The notes below the pieces were generated by a model that was not told the origin of the DNA, did not search any database, and saw only the letters and a program-made list of their open reading frames with translations. From Ypsolopha sequella (taxonomy: Eukaryota; Arthropoda; Insecta; Lepidoptera; Ypsolophidae): a DNA stretch of 64,000 nucleotides. Below are positions 22,342 through 34,120 of the stretch, in pieces (within the stretch, counting starts at the first letter, position 1; every line of letters starts with the position of its first letter). The stretch lies in contig OW203991.1 of NCBI GenBank assembly GCA_934047225.1, forward strand, positions 4,836,001-4,900,000. Direction: 5' to 3'. Made by a program: the position numbers and the translations under genes.

Positions 22342-22575
22342 TTGCAGATTTTTACCGAAGGGGTGTCAAGAGGTGTTCCGAGTGTGAACTGTGAGATGCA
22401 AGTCATAAGTCCACCCATACGTGTACCTATAAGTACACCCGCGTTTCTCCGTCGATTATTACGTCTCAACGTGGTGAGCCCTATCGCTCTAAGGAAACCT
22501 GCATGCCCTAAAAAGCGTGTAGTTGTACCCGAAAATTTCGTTATTCATCAAGATTTTCATTTAACTAATACCTGA
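22342..22575 (+). other. possible exon of unknown function
   Basis: Acceptor-like ttatttgcag just before an open frame of 77 codons with a Pro/Arg-rich composition (SPPIRVPIST, RRLLRLNVV). Lies inside the 3.6-kb TTAA element, so it might be a leftover of its gene. No match recognised. Confidence 0.2.
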
Positions 22576-23289
22576 CATACCTTTATAAAATTTGGAAATG
22601 TAGAAAATTAATAATCAAATTGTAACAATGAAAACATTTAAAATTATATATTCCTAATACTCACACACATATTACAATCAGTTCTTTAAGTACTATAATA
22701 TCAAAAATAGAAACTCTTACGGTAATTAAGTGTCTGTCAGTTTGTGTGTCCATGATTATGACTAAGGTGCAAAAAAAAAGGTAAAAAATTTAGTTTTAGA
22801 AATGTGATTTTTTTATGATAAGAACCGCAGCTGCGTACATTTTTTTGTTTTGATGCATTATTGTCTAGCACGTTGTTATCTCGACTGTTGGTTTTAGTGA
22901 CTTCGATAGATTTTTAAGATATTTTAAATAAAAGTAAGTAAAGTAATAAAAATAATGTAGCTTCGGCAACAGTCGGCATCGTGCGTATAAATTTACTGGA
23001 GATTCTAAGAAATGAGTTTTCTTGTTTGTTGTTGCCTTGCACGTGTTTACCTCGACTGCTACACTGTGGTTAGATTGTTATGCGTTGTCTTTAAATCTAA
23101 AATATTTTCATTTTATAATAAAGACAAGGTATACGAGGGATTTTCTGGGAGCAAAAGTAAATAAAAGAATGATAATCATGCAATTCTTTTATTTAAAAAC
23201 AATCAAAGGATCATAGCTATTGTTAGTGACTTTGAAATCTACTACTTAAACTAAATGTTGGTAATTAATTACAAAAAATTACAATTTTT
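22576..23289. other. non-coding part of the TTAA element
   Basis: AT-rich; no ORF or repeat border recognised. 'gttgttgccttgcacgtg' and 'gcacgttgttatctcgactg' near 22870-23050 suggest an internal direct repeat of about 170 bp. Confidence 0.3.
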
Positions 23290-23700
23290 TTTTTATTTAT
23301 TTTACTTTTTTATATTTTTAAATCACTAAGTTTTCCCGGTTATTGGTCAGTTATGATCTATAATGGAGATTTTTTTCATATTTTTCGGTCTACCAGTTTC
23401 GGACATACACATTTTTGTGTTTTTTTTAAAGATTTCTCAAAACCAGTGCCAGCAAATATAGTAAAAGTATATATTTTTACAATCACCTTTTTAGTGTCTA
23501 CAGTTTCATACCCATATTGTATTTTTAGGATATTTTTTATTTTTCTCACTTTTGTTTTGAAAATATTTTAAACAATTTAAAATTTTTTATATTTTTTTTA
23601 CAATGTAATATGTAGGCAAATTAATGCTATTTTTGTGCCAAATTTCATGTCTTTAAATTTACGGTGCTAAAGTTATGATGCTGTGAAATACGGACGAACG
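23290..23700 (+). repeat. third copy of the 6.5-8.7 kb repeat unit
   Basis: 'ttatgatctataatggag', 'ggtctaccagtttcgg', 'taaaagtatatatttttac' and 'tcatacccatattgtat' match 6850-7030 and 8350-8520. It ends abruptly at 'gaaatacggacga'. Confidence 0.7.
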
Positions 23701-24430
23701 TAGATTAGACTTTATTTTATCGAAACAGGGATTTCTTAAAATATTCAAAAAATATTTTATCAATAGTTGTTTAATTATTAAATGATAAGTGCAATATTCA
23801 AGTAGAGCAACTTTCATGATACAGTTCGCCTCTCCATAAGAATCTACGCGAGGGAAAGGGAGCAACCGTGCGAGCGGCAGGTAAAATGACGTCGAGCTAC
23901 ACAACACACGTCTGAACGCTGCGATGTCCCAGCGAAACTGAGGGAAATTTCGACGCGTTTTGTGTTTTAAACTCTCGATAAGTTTCGATTTGATAAATGT
24001 TCTTAAAATAATTTTTAAATACCGTTTTTTGTTATTTCACTTATTAATAGGTCTATTCTACGTGTTTTAAATTTGACTACACTAAACGATAGTTTTCTAG
24101 TAGAAAAAAATATATTTTAGCAGTGGTTGAATTCATAAAATCACAACTACTTAAAGCACTCGAAATAAGGAAACTAAAGTATTATCCAAAAAAGTAACCA
24201 GGTAAGATTATTGTTGAAAACATGGAAATAAAAGATACCTGAATAAATTTCTTGTTTTTGTCATAATTTTTACGTGACGTGTGCATGAATGAGACTGTCA
24301 ACGCGTAGAACATATATAAAGGTATGTTTAAAGCCTAAAAAACCTATTAAAAGTAGCATTAAAGTAAATGAAAAAATATGTTTTGAAATTTTCAAATTCC
24401 ACACTATAAATTAACGTAAAATGTATTTTT

Positions 24431-25537
24431 AACCGACTTCAAAAAGGAGGCGGTTCTCAATTCGACTGTATGTTTTTTTTTTTTATTTTTTTTTTTTGGC
24501 GTTGTTACTCCATAACTCCGTCATTTCTGAACCGATTTGAACAATTTTTTTTTTGTTTGAAAGATTGTACTTCCAGGTAGGTCCCATTTTGGGTTTGGTC
24601 ATGATTTGATGAAGGTCTTCAGAGATAGGCAGTGGAACTCCTCAGAAAATGACAGCATACCTCTCGAAATTGAGGTAATCGCTTTGTACCTGGGTGCTGA
24701 TTACAAGGTATTACTTGAAAATCATCATTCTTCCACCTGACCTTCGATCCTGGCTTCATCACCATATTCACCATAGAACTCCTCAACGGATCAGAGCACA
24801 TAACTCGAGATTGCGGCAATCACTGCGTTAGGGTGCTAATTCAAGGGTATTACTTGGATATTACCAGAATACCCACCTGACCTTCGATCCTGGCTTCATC
24901 ACCATAGAACTCCTCAACGGATGACAGCACATAACTTTGGATTGCGGCAATAAGTTTGTGTTATGGTGCTCATTGCAGGGCATTGCTTGAAAATTGCCAG
25001 TGTACCCACCTGACCTTCGATCTTGGCTTCATCACCGTAGAACTCTTTAATGAATGACAGCACATAACTCGAGATTGATAGCAGGAAGCTACTCAAACAT
25101 AGCTACTTATACTCACTTGAACTTCGTTTCATATTAAAACCACGTTTGCAAGAACTACCCATATTTCACAATTTAACCCAGCAACACTAAAAAATGTGAA
25201 ATAAAATAAACTTTTAACAAAAAAATAGCAACCGACTTCAATAGTAACAGCAGCAGTCATTCACTAAAAAGTTAATAATAATTCTATAAAGACCGATGGT
25301 ACCGAAGCAACACTTTTGCCGACTTCTTTCTTCCTGAAACATTATGTTATCTAGAAGTCGGCGTATTTCCTACGATATAGCAACATAAAAACCAATATAA
25401 GAACGCCGACTTCTAGATAACATAACGTTTCAGGAAGAAAGAAGTCGGCAAAAGTGTTGCTTCGGTACCATCGGTCTTTATAGAATTATTATTAACTTTT
25501 TAGTGAATGACTGCTGCTGTTACTATTGAAGTCGGTT
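24431..25537. mobile_element. 'aaccgacttca' TIR element with internal minisatellite
   Basis: aaccgacttca (24431) and tgaagtcggtt (25527) are its inverted ends. Inside, three to four units of 133-140 bp ('ctgaccttcgatcctggctt' at 24737, 24877, 25010) form a minisatellite, followed by a foldback module. A family very abundant in Lepidoptera. Confidence 0.7.
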
Positions 25538-25563
25538 GCTATTTTTTTGTTAAAAGTTTATTT
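25206..25563. repeat. 358-bp near-perfect palindrome
   Basis: Arms 25206-25372 and 25400-25563 are almost exact reverse complements from aataaacttttaacaaaa inward to ctagaagtcggcg, with a 28-bp centre. The transcript would fold into one long hairpin of over 150 bp. Confidence 0.85.
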
Positions 25564-25654
25564 TATATTTATTGCTTTCTTACTAACTAAAATAAAATTT
25601 TACTTTTCTGATAATTCTGCAAGAATACTGATTTTTAAGGGACTGGAGCCTTAA

Positions 25655-26167
25655 GGGAACTAGTTATACAAAGCCTGGATAGAGAGAAACGAGCTTACTA
25701 TGAACATTATGTTAACATTAAGTTTAAGGCGATATGTAAAAGTTTTAGCGTCCCTGTTACTCCATATGCGAAAAAACCCTCAGTGCGAGAGGGACAGTTT
25801 CGTGGAAAAGTAGCAAAAAGTCTGTTTTTTATTAATATAAAATGTACTAAAAATGCTATCAAAATTTCGTTTAACCAGGTCCTAGATATTGTTAAAACCT
25901 ATCTAATAAAATATAATTGCAGTCCATATGTCATTCTAAATTGTCGAACCAGGAGAATTGGTGTCGACAAAGACCTCATTTCAATAAATATTTCTATCGA
26001 GCCGAAATTCTCCAATCGCGTTTCTGTTTTAACAGATCCCTAGAGGAAGATTCCAAAAATAATATACTATTTTTTCAAAATTATACATTATTTACCGAAG
26101 TAGATATAGAAGTTCTGAAATTGTCGATTTTTTTCCGTAGCGCCTTAAAGACCCTAAATCAATGTGG
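25655..26167 (+). pseudogene. CR1-like LINE ORF2, start of RT region
   Basis: LRELVIQSLDREKRAYYEHYVN resumes ORF2 after the TTAA element; later segments (SINKYFYRAEILQSRF, then TLFTEVDIEVLKLS) correspond to the stretch before the RT fingers. Frames shift at least twice and a TGA ends at 26167. The RT core is not in the window, so the LINE is 3'-truncated here. Confidence 0.6.
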
Positions 26168-26536
26168 ATAAACATAAAACAAACGATCCAATACAAACAA
26201 AGTATATCGGAACTTTCTTATCACTTTGTCGATGCTGAAGCTATTAATAGTAGATATATATGTATATACGTATTTTTTTTATTTCCGCCGGTATATTTAT
26301 TTAGGAAAGTTGTTCAATATGATCATTAGATTGTTTATTTATTTACACGCAGTGCACTACCATGTTCTGCATGTTCTGAGCAATATTGGTTTACTTTCGT
26401 TTTATGTTCGATCTCTTTTATATTTTTAATTTCAAAAGCTTATCAGAAACCTGTTCAATTTCATCATCAAATAGCATTTATACCGCTACTAAAAATAGAA
26501 CTCGTAAAAAATCAGTTTTTTTTTTTTTTTCTTTAG

Positions 26537-26827
26537 CGTCAGCTACGAAGAAACATGAACGAATTCAAAAAACTCATCATAATTATGATAATTGAAATAT
26601 TTAAACGTGCGAAATGTGGTTTCGAGCCCTTTGTAGTGGGTGGTGATTATACAGGAATTGAACAGTACCCACATTCTGTGTTTTTGTTCACAGAATGCAG
26701 TACGAAAATATTTACATGTGGATCCTCTATTTTGAATCAGAAGATTTTGCTTACAGCTGCACAATGCGTAGATGATTGTTTAAAACGTGAGGTTTTTGCT
26801 TATGCGGGTAACTGGCACGCCGAAGAG
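26537..26827 (+). CDS. serine-protease homologue exon (catalytic His to Gln)
   Basis: Starts after a long T-tract and ctttag acceptor (26536) and ends at donor gtacaa (26828) in phase 0. The frame has KCGFEPFVVGGDYTGIEQYP, the mature N-terminus (VVGG), then FTCGSSILNQKILLTAAQC. S1 proteases have TAAHC; here the base triad His is Gln, so this is a non-catalytic homologue. Such SPHs in insects act as cofactors in clip-domain cascades. The exon joins in phase with the exon at 42340 (…WHAEE + ARIIRD), 15.5 kb away, which would need a very long intron; they may belong to separate copies. Upstream exons with the signal peptide not found. The ATG at 26555 may be internal. Confidence 0.8.
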
Positions 26828-26957
26828 GTACAACCAACGACAGGTTTTTTACGTTATACTATATCCTTATTTCTTGTTTCAGCAGCAGTATTTCAGTCGG
26901 CTTTTTTTTGTTTGGGAGTGACTTAGAATGTTGTTGGCCTACTGGCCTTTACAACTT

Positions 26958-27265
26958 TCAAATTCAAACTCAAATAGTTTATTTTGCAAAGCAGGTATAA
27001 ATATATACACTTTTTACACGTCAAATTTAATCTAATAAAAAATATATATGTAATAAAATAATAAATATACATGAACTAAATTAAAGGTTTATTTAATTTA
27101 TGTAGCAATATATATACGATTAAAATTATGGGTAAAATATATTATTATACAAGGTCAAACCGAATCAACCGCCCGAACCCATACCGGAGACCCGGCCAGG
27201 GACCAGGAACAAGGTTCAATGATCACCAACCGAGCCCCCAGCACGAATCCAGGCCGGAGATCCTA
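26958..27265 (-). mobile_element. LINE 3' UTR fragment
   Basis: Same 3' end as at 11624-11935, including 'aaatagtttattttgcaaag' and 'ggagacccggccagggacca'. No coding part retained. Confidence 0.8.
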
Positions 27266-27784
27266 TACCCGGGGAAAAAATAAATAATAAAAAATAGGGT
27301 GGTATTTAAACAAGCGAATATAATTCAAATTTAAGGTCTCAAAAATACTGAATATATGTAGCGCACTGAAATACTTAGTGTGCAAAAGACTGTAGGCGAA
27401 TAAAAATGTTTAAAACGGCGACTTGAAAATAAAAATTTGATTTGAGTTGAATAATTCTCAGGCGAACAATTTTCTATATTAGTGAAAATTGTAAGTAATA
27501 AAACTAGGGACTTTAGAGTAACTAAATTAAATTCGCCCACTCAGTATTTTTAGTCGCATGCTTTGGTATTTATTCCTGAAACTTGAAGTGATTAATTATA
27601 TTTTTATTCAACTGATTAATAATTTCCTTTAAAAAACGAGAATAATAATATATTTAAAGTAATTTTAAAATGACCCACTGCCGTCGGGGGACATTTATTT
27701 GAAATGAAATGAAAATGAAATAATAAAATTTATTTCCAGAAATAAGAATACCACCTTAACATTTCTCTGACGTCAGTAAATTAA
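27266..27784. other. non-coding stretch
   Basis: No gene. Poly-A-like 'aaatgaaatgaaaatgaaat' near 27700 resembles a LINE tail. Ends at TTAA 27781-27784. Confidence 0.35.
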
Positions 27785-28493
27785 GGGGATATACCGACAT
27801 CGGAGTGGTTTTTTCATTTCATTTTATGACACAACTACAATATATAAAGATCTGGTTTCAGACTATATGAATCTTGGGCATATTCTTCAAATTATCTGTT
27901 ATGGAAAACGTAATTGGATAAAATTTTCTCGATAGAAAATAATTCCAAAGTAACGTCTTATATTTCCCTTTTATCATTTTACTCCTCAATGGTTCAACGT
28001 ACCCTACCCACGATTTTTCTCTGAATGTGGAACGTTTTATTATAAATGATCTGTTATCAGTTTTCAGTTTGGTACTCTAGTTATATTTTTACGATTTTTT
28101 ACATGAATTGCGCGTCAAGTGACGGTAAGGTCGAGATATGCGCGCACTATTGTTATCGCGTGTGCTACTGCTGCTCTGTACGTTCTGGCTATAGCACTGT
28201 CTGTCACTGTCGTTCACTTTCGTCAGTGCTCGCTGAGCTCTACCGTGCGACGGACCTGTGCTGCGCTTGATCCTCTTAGTTTTCCCCCGTTTCCACAATT
28301 TTAAGTTTGTTAATAATCATCATATCTATTGCTCAGTTAATATTAATTATTGTGTTTTAGTTTTTATCTCGTTAAGATACCAGCGTACTTAGTTTTAGGG
28401 TAAAAACTGATTGTTGTTTACTTATATAAAATCGTAATCGTAAAACAATACCCCAAAATGGGGAATTAATAAAAACAGAACAATCATATGTAA

Positions 28494-29780
28494 AAAAAAA
28501 ATAAGAAGTTCATGCAAGCTAGAGGTCACGATATGGTCGCAAAAATCATGTAAGTACCTACATAGTCTTTTTATTTGTTGCATGTCATCTTGCAAGGACG
28601 CACTTTACTGGAATCTAGTGTAGTATCTGTATAACGTTTTGCTTATATATTATTTGATTTTTTTCAGGGCTAAAAGATGTTTATATAACCATGAAGATAA
28701 AATAGATTATATAAACCCATCAGCACAAACGTTCAATGACAGTGCAAGTGGTTCGGGAGCAACAGAACAAAGCAAAGACATGGAATCGTCATTGATAATT
28801 TTTAATTTAGACGAGCAGAGAATTTTAAACACCCAGTCGATCGAAAAGAGGGTCTGCGTCCCGCGAACCACTTCTCCTTCGCCTTACCTCGTGACCACAC
28901 GTGCGATTTACTTGTAAGAACTATTGAATATACCAGCCCCCTATTGTGTGAATTAGTCCATCTTTTATTTACTCTGGATCCCTCACAGGCTACAATTTCA
29001 AAAATCTTTTGTTTGAATAAACTCTGCAGCCCAGCTACCCAGCAAACTCTGCCCTTTTGGCAAATACCGGCTGTGCCTGCTTACGTGTATTCCACTGTCA
29101 CATTCGGATAATATTGTCTTTTTATTCTAGACCTAGGATATGAATAAGAAGCGCAGACATGAAGAAGATCATACTGATGACAATGAGCAAGATCATCCAT
29201 ACGAAATAGGCATCAAAGATTATATGAGTTTCGAGAGTTTATGAATTAATAAAGACAAAATATTTGAAAGTAAATATATTCATAGCTTTTTGTTTACAAT
29301 ATTCACTTTTGTTACAGGATAAATTCATATGAATTCAAATGAATTCATAAAGATGCATTTTTGGCGTAAAAATAAGAAAAGCGGACAGATAGAAGTAAAT
29401 CAAAAATCTGATTGGTTTATTCAAGCTCAAGGCCAATTATATATTTGTCAAAAAGAAAAATGTATATTGGCCGTATGGTACGGAAATATTCAGATAAAAA
29501 CCGATATTATACTAAAGGATAACCAATTTTGGCATGAAAAATGGAGCCACATTTGCTTTCGTTTTTCTTTGATTGTTTTTTTACCAGGGTTGATCCCAGA
29601 CACAGCTTGAATTTACAAATTCGTGATCCAGAATATGTGAAAGAACAGGATAAAAAATACTTGTGTTTGAAGGCACCCCCAAAAAATAATTATCCAGAGA
29701 CAAACTCGCGACCAAAGGCCATAGTAGTAGAAAATAATGAGGAGATTGTAAACCACGTGGTTGATTTTAAATTTTTCTGA
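28494..29780 (+). pseudogene. YqaJ-type nuclease gene of E1, decayed
   Basis: Exon 28494-28549 (QARGHDMVAKIM) ends at donor gtaagt in phase 2; exon 28668-28851 starts after tttttcag and continues AKRCLYNHEDKIDY...FNDSASGSGATEQSKDME, with its donor mutated (gggtctgc; E2 keeps gggtaagg). An exon from 29318 (after gttacag) reads WFIQAQGQLYICQKEK and DIILKDNQFWHEK, then after a frameshift near 29560, MEPHLLSFFFDC and VDPRHSLNLQIRDPEYVKEQ. The Q-x-QGQL helix and the end block match the ORF at 1212-1655. The catalytic SPDG/EIK segment is not found in E1 or E2, so the family copy here may lack nuclease activity or have lost an exon. Confidence 0.65.
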
Positions 29781-29995
29781 TTAAAATATTTTGAAAGAAC
29801 CATTGTCCTATTCTTTTTACAATTTACCCTGAAAATTACGTGTAAAAAACTCACTGGGCTCCTACACCAACGATTAGCTTATAATCACGAGAAACTTATT
29901 GTTTTGTGGTCGTTATTTTTGAAAATGAAACCATAATAGCGACTCCACTGATTCTGTTCGGTGCGGCTGCGGTTTATCGCGCTGACTCGCTGTAA

Positions 29996-30521
29996 AGGCG
30001 TCGGCACACCAAACGCGGGTCGTGAGCGGTGCTGATTCAACGCGGGTCGGAAGTAGCGTGTGAGACGGCACACTAAACGCGTGTCGGCCGCGTAGTGTTT
30101 TGAACGTGGACCCGCGTTGAAAACGCGTACAGTGTAGTAATTTTCTCCCACAATCGTAACTTATAATAAGTATTCTTATAAAATGTATCGCCTCGGTCAT
30201 ATAAAAATTTATTTTTCTTAACAAATTGCAAGTATAAATTTCCTAACAAATTCTATAATTTTTTCGGTGGAATCCATCTTTCGCACGCAATTTTTGAATA
30301 AAAACACAGCCGCTCGCAACCGCGTTACTGCCGCCCCGCGCTCGGTGTGACGGGTAAGTATGGCGGCCATAGTAACACAACTTACGCGCGGCCGCCCCGA
30401 CCCACACCGCGCTGCCTGGTTTGTCGTCCGACACGTGGAGCGCGGGTCGTGCGCGGCGCGTGAGCAGCGCGGGCCCGCAGCCGACACGCTCTCGCATTTT
30501 ATGTGTCGTGTTGCATAGAGT
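29996..30521. repeat. GC-rich subterminal region of the TIR element
   Basis: Strongly GC-rich (especially 29997-30120 and 30300-30495) with repeats of 'gcgggtcg' and 'ggcacac'. Open frames on both strands here are compositional artefacts. Confidence 0.5.
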
Positions 30522-31099
30522 TTCTTGAAATCAGAAATCAGAATGCTTTATTTGTGAACATAGGTATTTTAAACTAAATATAAAATTATACTTAGGTGGT
30601 GATACATTATGGGTTATGTTATGAACGCTATGTTCTACCGCTAAGGTATACAAATATTTTAAATAAGTATTGAATGACATAATATGCTCATGCAAAATTT
30701 TAATTAATACAAAGTTAGATTAAATTAATTATTAAAAATATTAAATTGCATTATCACTTAAAAACATTTCGATCTTATAGTAGCATTTTTTTATAAGTAA
30801 TTTAAATAATTTATTCTTAAATTGTATCAAATTTAAATCTTTAATAAAGTTAGGAATCTTGTTAAATATTTTTGGCGCCATATAAAATATACTCTTATTC
30901 ATTAGAGCAGTTTTCGAACTTCTCAAGCGTAAATGGTGCCTGTATTGTATCCTAACCTCTGAGTGGTGCGAATCGGAGACTTTAACAAACAATTCAGGAT
31001 TCGTTTTTACAAAAATCGCGACTTCGTATATGTAAAGAGAAGGCACGGTGAGAATTTTGAGTGATTTGAACATTGGCTCACAGCTGTATGTTTGATTAA
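30522..31099 (-). mobile_element. LINE fragment, 3' part
   Basis: Minus strand: LNQTYSCEPMFKSLKILTVPSLYIYEV begins at about 31102 and continues open to 30741 (HLRLRSSKTALMN, FYMAPKIFNKIP, KKCYYKIEMFL), the same post-RT region as in the LINE at 11624-12870. 3' UTR to about 30522. Broken on its 5' side by element E2 at TTAA 31096-31099; the missing upstream part is at 35051-35175. Confidence 0.75.
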
Positions 31100-32321
31100 G
31101 AGGATATACCGTGGCGAAATCAGTGTTTGATGGGCGTGGTTTCGCGCTCGCCGCAAGCAGAGAATATAAAGTATTACAGCGAGTCAGCGCGACAAACCGC
31201 AGCTGCAGGAATATTGCCGTTGCAATATTTCACAATTTCCACATAACTAATAATAAACTACATAACTACTCAATTCAAAAATAAATAATATATTATTAAA
31301 TACAAATAAATTTAATTATCATACAGATATAGTTATCGAGTTATCACTGTATTTTGAAATTTTAGAACAGAAGCAGTGGAGTCGCTATTATGGTTTTATA
31401 TTCAAAAATATTGACCACAAAAAAATAAGTTTTCGTGATGATAACCTAATCGTTGGTATAGGAACCCAGTGAGTTTTTTACACGTAATTTTCAGGATAAA
31501 TTGTAAAAAGAAAAGGACAATGGTTCTTTTAAAATATTTTAATCAGAAAAATTCAAAATCAACCACGTGGTTTACAATCTCCGTTATTTTCTACTACTAC
31601 TGCCTTTGGTCACGAGTTTGTCTCTGGATAATTATTTCTTGGAGGTGCTTTCGGTCACAAGTTTTCTTTATCCTGTTCTTTCACATATTCTGGGTCACGA
31701 ATTTGTAAATTTAATCTGTGTCTGGGATCAACCACTTCTGGTAAAAGACAATCATTGAAAAACGAAAGCAAATGTGGCTCCATTTTTTCACGCCAAAATA
31801 ATAATTGGTCATGCTTTAGTATTATTTCGGTTTTTATCTGATTATTTCCGTATCATACGGCCAATACACATTTTCCTTTTTGACAAATATATAATTGGCC
31901 TTGAGCTTGAATAAACCAATCAGATTTTTGGTTTACATTTATCTGCCCAGTTTTCTTATTTTTACGCCAAAAATGCATCTTTATGAATTCATTTGAAAAC
32001 ATTCTTTAACAAAAGTGAATATTGTAAATAAAAAGCTAAGAATATATTTACTTTTAAATATTTTGTCTTTATTTATTCATAAACTCTCGAAACTCATATA
32101 ATCTTTGATGCCTATTTCGTATGGATGTTCTTGTTCATCATCAGTATGAACTTCTTCATGTCTGTTCTTCATGTCTGCTTCTTAGTCACATCCTTAGGTC
32201 TAGAATAAAAAGACAATATTATACGAATGTGACAGTGGAATACACGTAAGCAGACACAACCGGTATGCCGTATGGGCAGAGTTTGCTAGGTAGCTGGGCT
32301 GCAGAGTTTATTCAAACAAAA

Positions 32322-32733
32322 GATTTTTGAAATTGTAGCCCTTGTTAACAGTCACATTTTCAATATTGTTGATAAGAGACTATGATATATGACATATATA
32401 AGGTCTTTCAATTTAGATGGAAAGTAATTTAGGAGGTGATTCAGTGTCGTTAATACATTCCACTGCAAAGCACTTTTTTTGCGCGAATTTTTTTTTCACT
32501 TCTCAGTACAAAGTGGTCCGATCAGCTGACTCAGTTTGTATGAACAAGTGAAGAAAAAGTTCACGCAAAAAAAAGTACTTTTCAGTGGAATGTGATGTAT
32601 TAACAATACTAAATCACCTCCTAAATTACTTTCCATTTAAATTGAAAGACCTTATATATGTCATATATCATAGTCTCTTATCAACAATATTGAAAATGTG
32701 ACTGTTAACAAGGGCTACAATTTCAAAATATAT
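32322..32733. mobile_element. palindromic MITE inside E2
   Basis: About 410 bp; arms from 'gaaattgtagcccttgttaa' inward to 'aatacattccactg' are near-perfect inverted repeats, with a centre around 32510-32560. No coding capacity. Confidence 0.85.
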
Positions 32734-33570
32734 ATATTTTTTTATTTCATTACCCCAATTCTAAGGTTTAAAATTATATTGAAAAGAGGCAAATTTGGGA
32801 TAATACCCCCTTAATGTAAATAGATTAGTACTTAGTGTTAAAATTATTTATAAACAGAATTTTTTACTTTGATATTATATTACTTTGTCATTTTGATACA
32901 TGTGATGTTAGATTATTATTGTTTAGATGAAATTTTTTGACATCTGTATTGAATTTATTTACTTTTTAAATTATTTATCCTCTTTTACTTTTTTATTGTT
33001 TTAGATTCCAATTGTTTGTGTTAACTACATTGTGACGTTTAACCGACAGTTATTAATAAATATATCTTATGTCTCATGTCTTATACCATCACCGGGTCCC
33101 TGAAAAACATAACCCTCCCTTGGGCGGGCGGTCGGGTAAAATAACGAATTCAAGTAAACAAATAAGCTTTTTGTTTGAAACAAATATTTGGTTACAAAAT
33201 GCTCACCTTTCTTGATTTTGCTCGAAGTCGGTAGATGCATAACATGCCAGACGAGCTATTTTTGTCTGGAGATAGTAGTAGTAACTCCTGTCCTATAATT
33301 TTACGAGAAGAATCTGTCCCTGAGTCTGATATTAATATATCATTAACTGATAAATATCGATTAGACCTATAAAAATATAAAGAAAATGTGACAATGATAA
33401 TGGGGAAAAAATAGATTTGTTATAACGAAATATATATGATGCTTTATTAAATTTTTTTTTTATATTGAACATATTCCTATTTTTTATACTAAGTATGTAA
33501 TATATATTTGTAGCTATTTTATCCAAATTTGTTTTGGGAAAAAAGAAAAAATAACAAATTATTACACTTA
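32734..33570. other. extra segment in E2, with a 45-codon ORF
   Basis: Not present in E1. AT-rich; contains 'ccctcccttgggcgggcggt' at 33113. 33235-33372 (+) is open for 45 codons (MPDELFLSGDSSSN..., acidic), preceded by no clear exon signal. Could be another inserted element; unidentified. Confidence 0.3.
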
Positions 33571-34120
33571 AATATTTCTAACATCATGTTTTACTTAAAA
33601 TTATAAAAATCATAACATTTTGAAACCCTTACCCTCTTTTTGGAATCGACTGGGTGTTTAAAATTCTCTGCTCGTTTAAATTAAAAATTATCAATGACCA
33701 CTCCATGTCTTTGCTTTGTTCTGTTGCTCCCGAACCACTTGCACTGTCATTGAATATTTCTAACATCATGTTTTACTTAAAATTATAAAAATCATAACAT
33801 TTTGAAACCCTTACCCTCTTTTTGGAATCGACTGGGTGTTTAAAATTCTCTGCTCGTTTAAATTAAAAATTATCAATGATCACTCCATGTCTTTGCTTTG
33901 TTCTGTTGCTCCCGAACCACTTGCACTGTCATTGAATATTTCTAACATCATGTTTTACTTAAAATTATAATAATCATAACATTTTGAAACCCTTACCCTC
34001 TTTTTGGAATCGACTGGGTGTTTAAAATTCTCTGCTCGTTTAAATTAAAAATTATCAATGATCACTCCATGTCTTTGCTTTGTTCTGTTGCTCCCGAACC
34101 ACTTGCCCTGTCATTGAACG
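33571..34120 (-). repeat. three tandem 182-bp units containing an exon
   Basis: 'aatatttctaacatcatgtt' recurs at 33571, 33753 and 33935. Each unit holds the minus-strand exon coding ASGSGATEQSKDMEWSL, its donor (gggtaagg) and part of the next intron. E1 has one unit. The copies differ by only a few bases, so the amplification is recent. Confidence 0.9.

Larger units (their letters stand above)
22008..25650. mobile_element. 3.6-kb element with TTAA target duplication
   Basis: Starts ggccccagactc and ends (reverse complement) ggctccagtccc, flanked by TTAA at 22004-22007 and 25651-25654. The LINE ORF reads YYKSLR on the left and SLR/LRELVIQSLDREKRAYYEHYVN on the right, so the insertion explains the break. 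No transposase inside; it holds other repeats (23290-23700, 24431-25563). Superfamily uncertain. Confidence 0.78.
26295..27265. repeat. segmental duplication, copy 2
   Basis: Collinear partner of 11215-11935 in the same orientation, keeping the full SPH exon and about 115 bp after it before the shared LINE tail. Confidence 0.8.

Noticed and set aside
28046..28304. ORF MICYQFSV..., also in E2 (34503-34787)
   Set aside because: Conserved because it is the 5' part of element E; frames diverge by indels and overlap in three frames. Treated as leader or promoter DNA.
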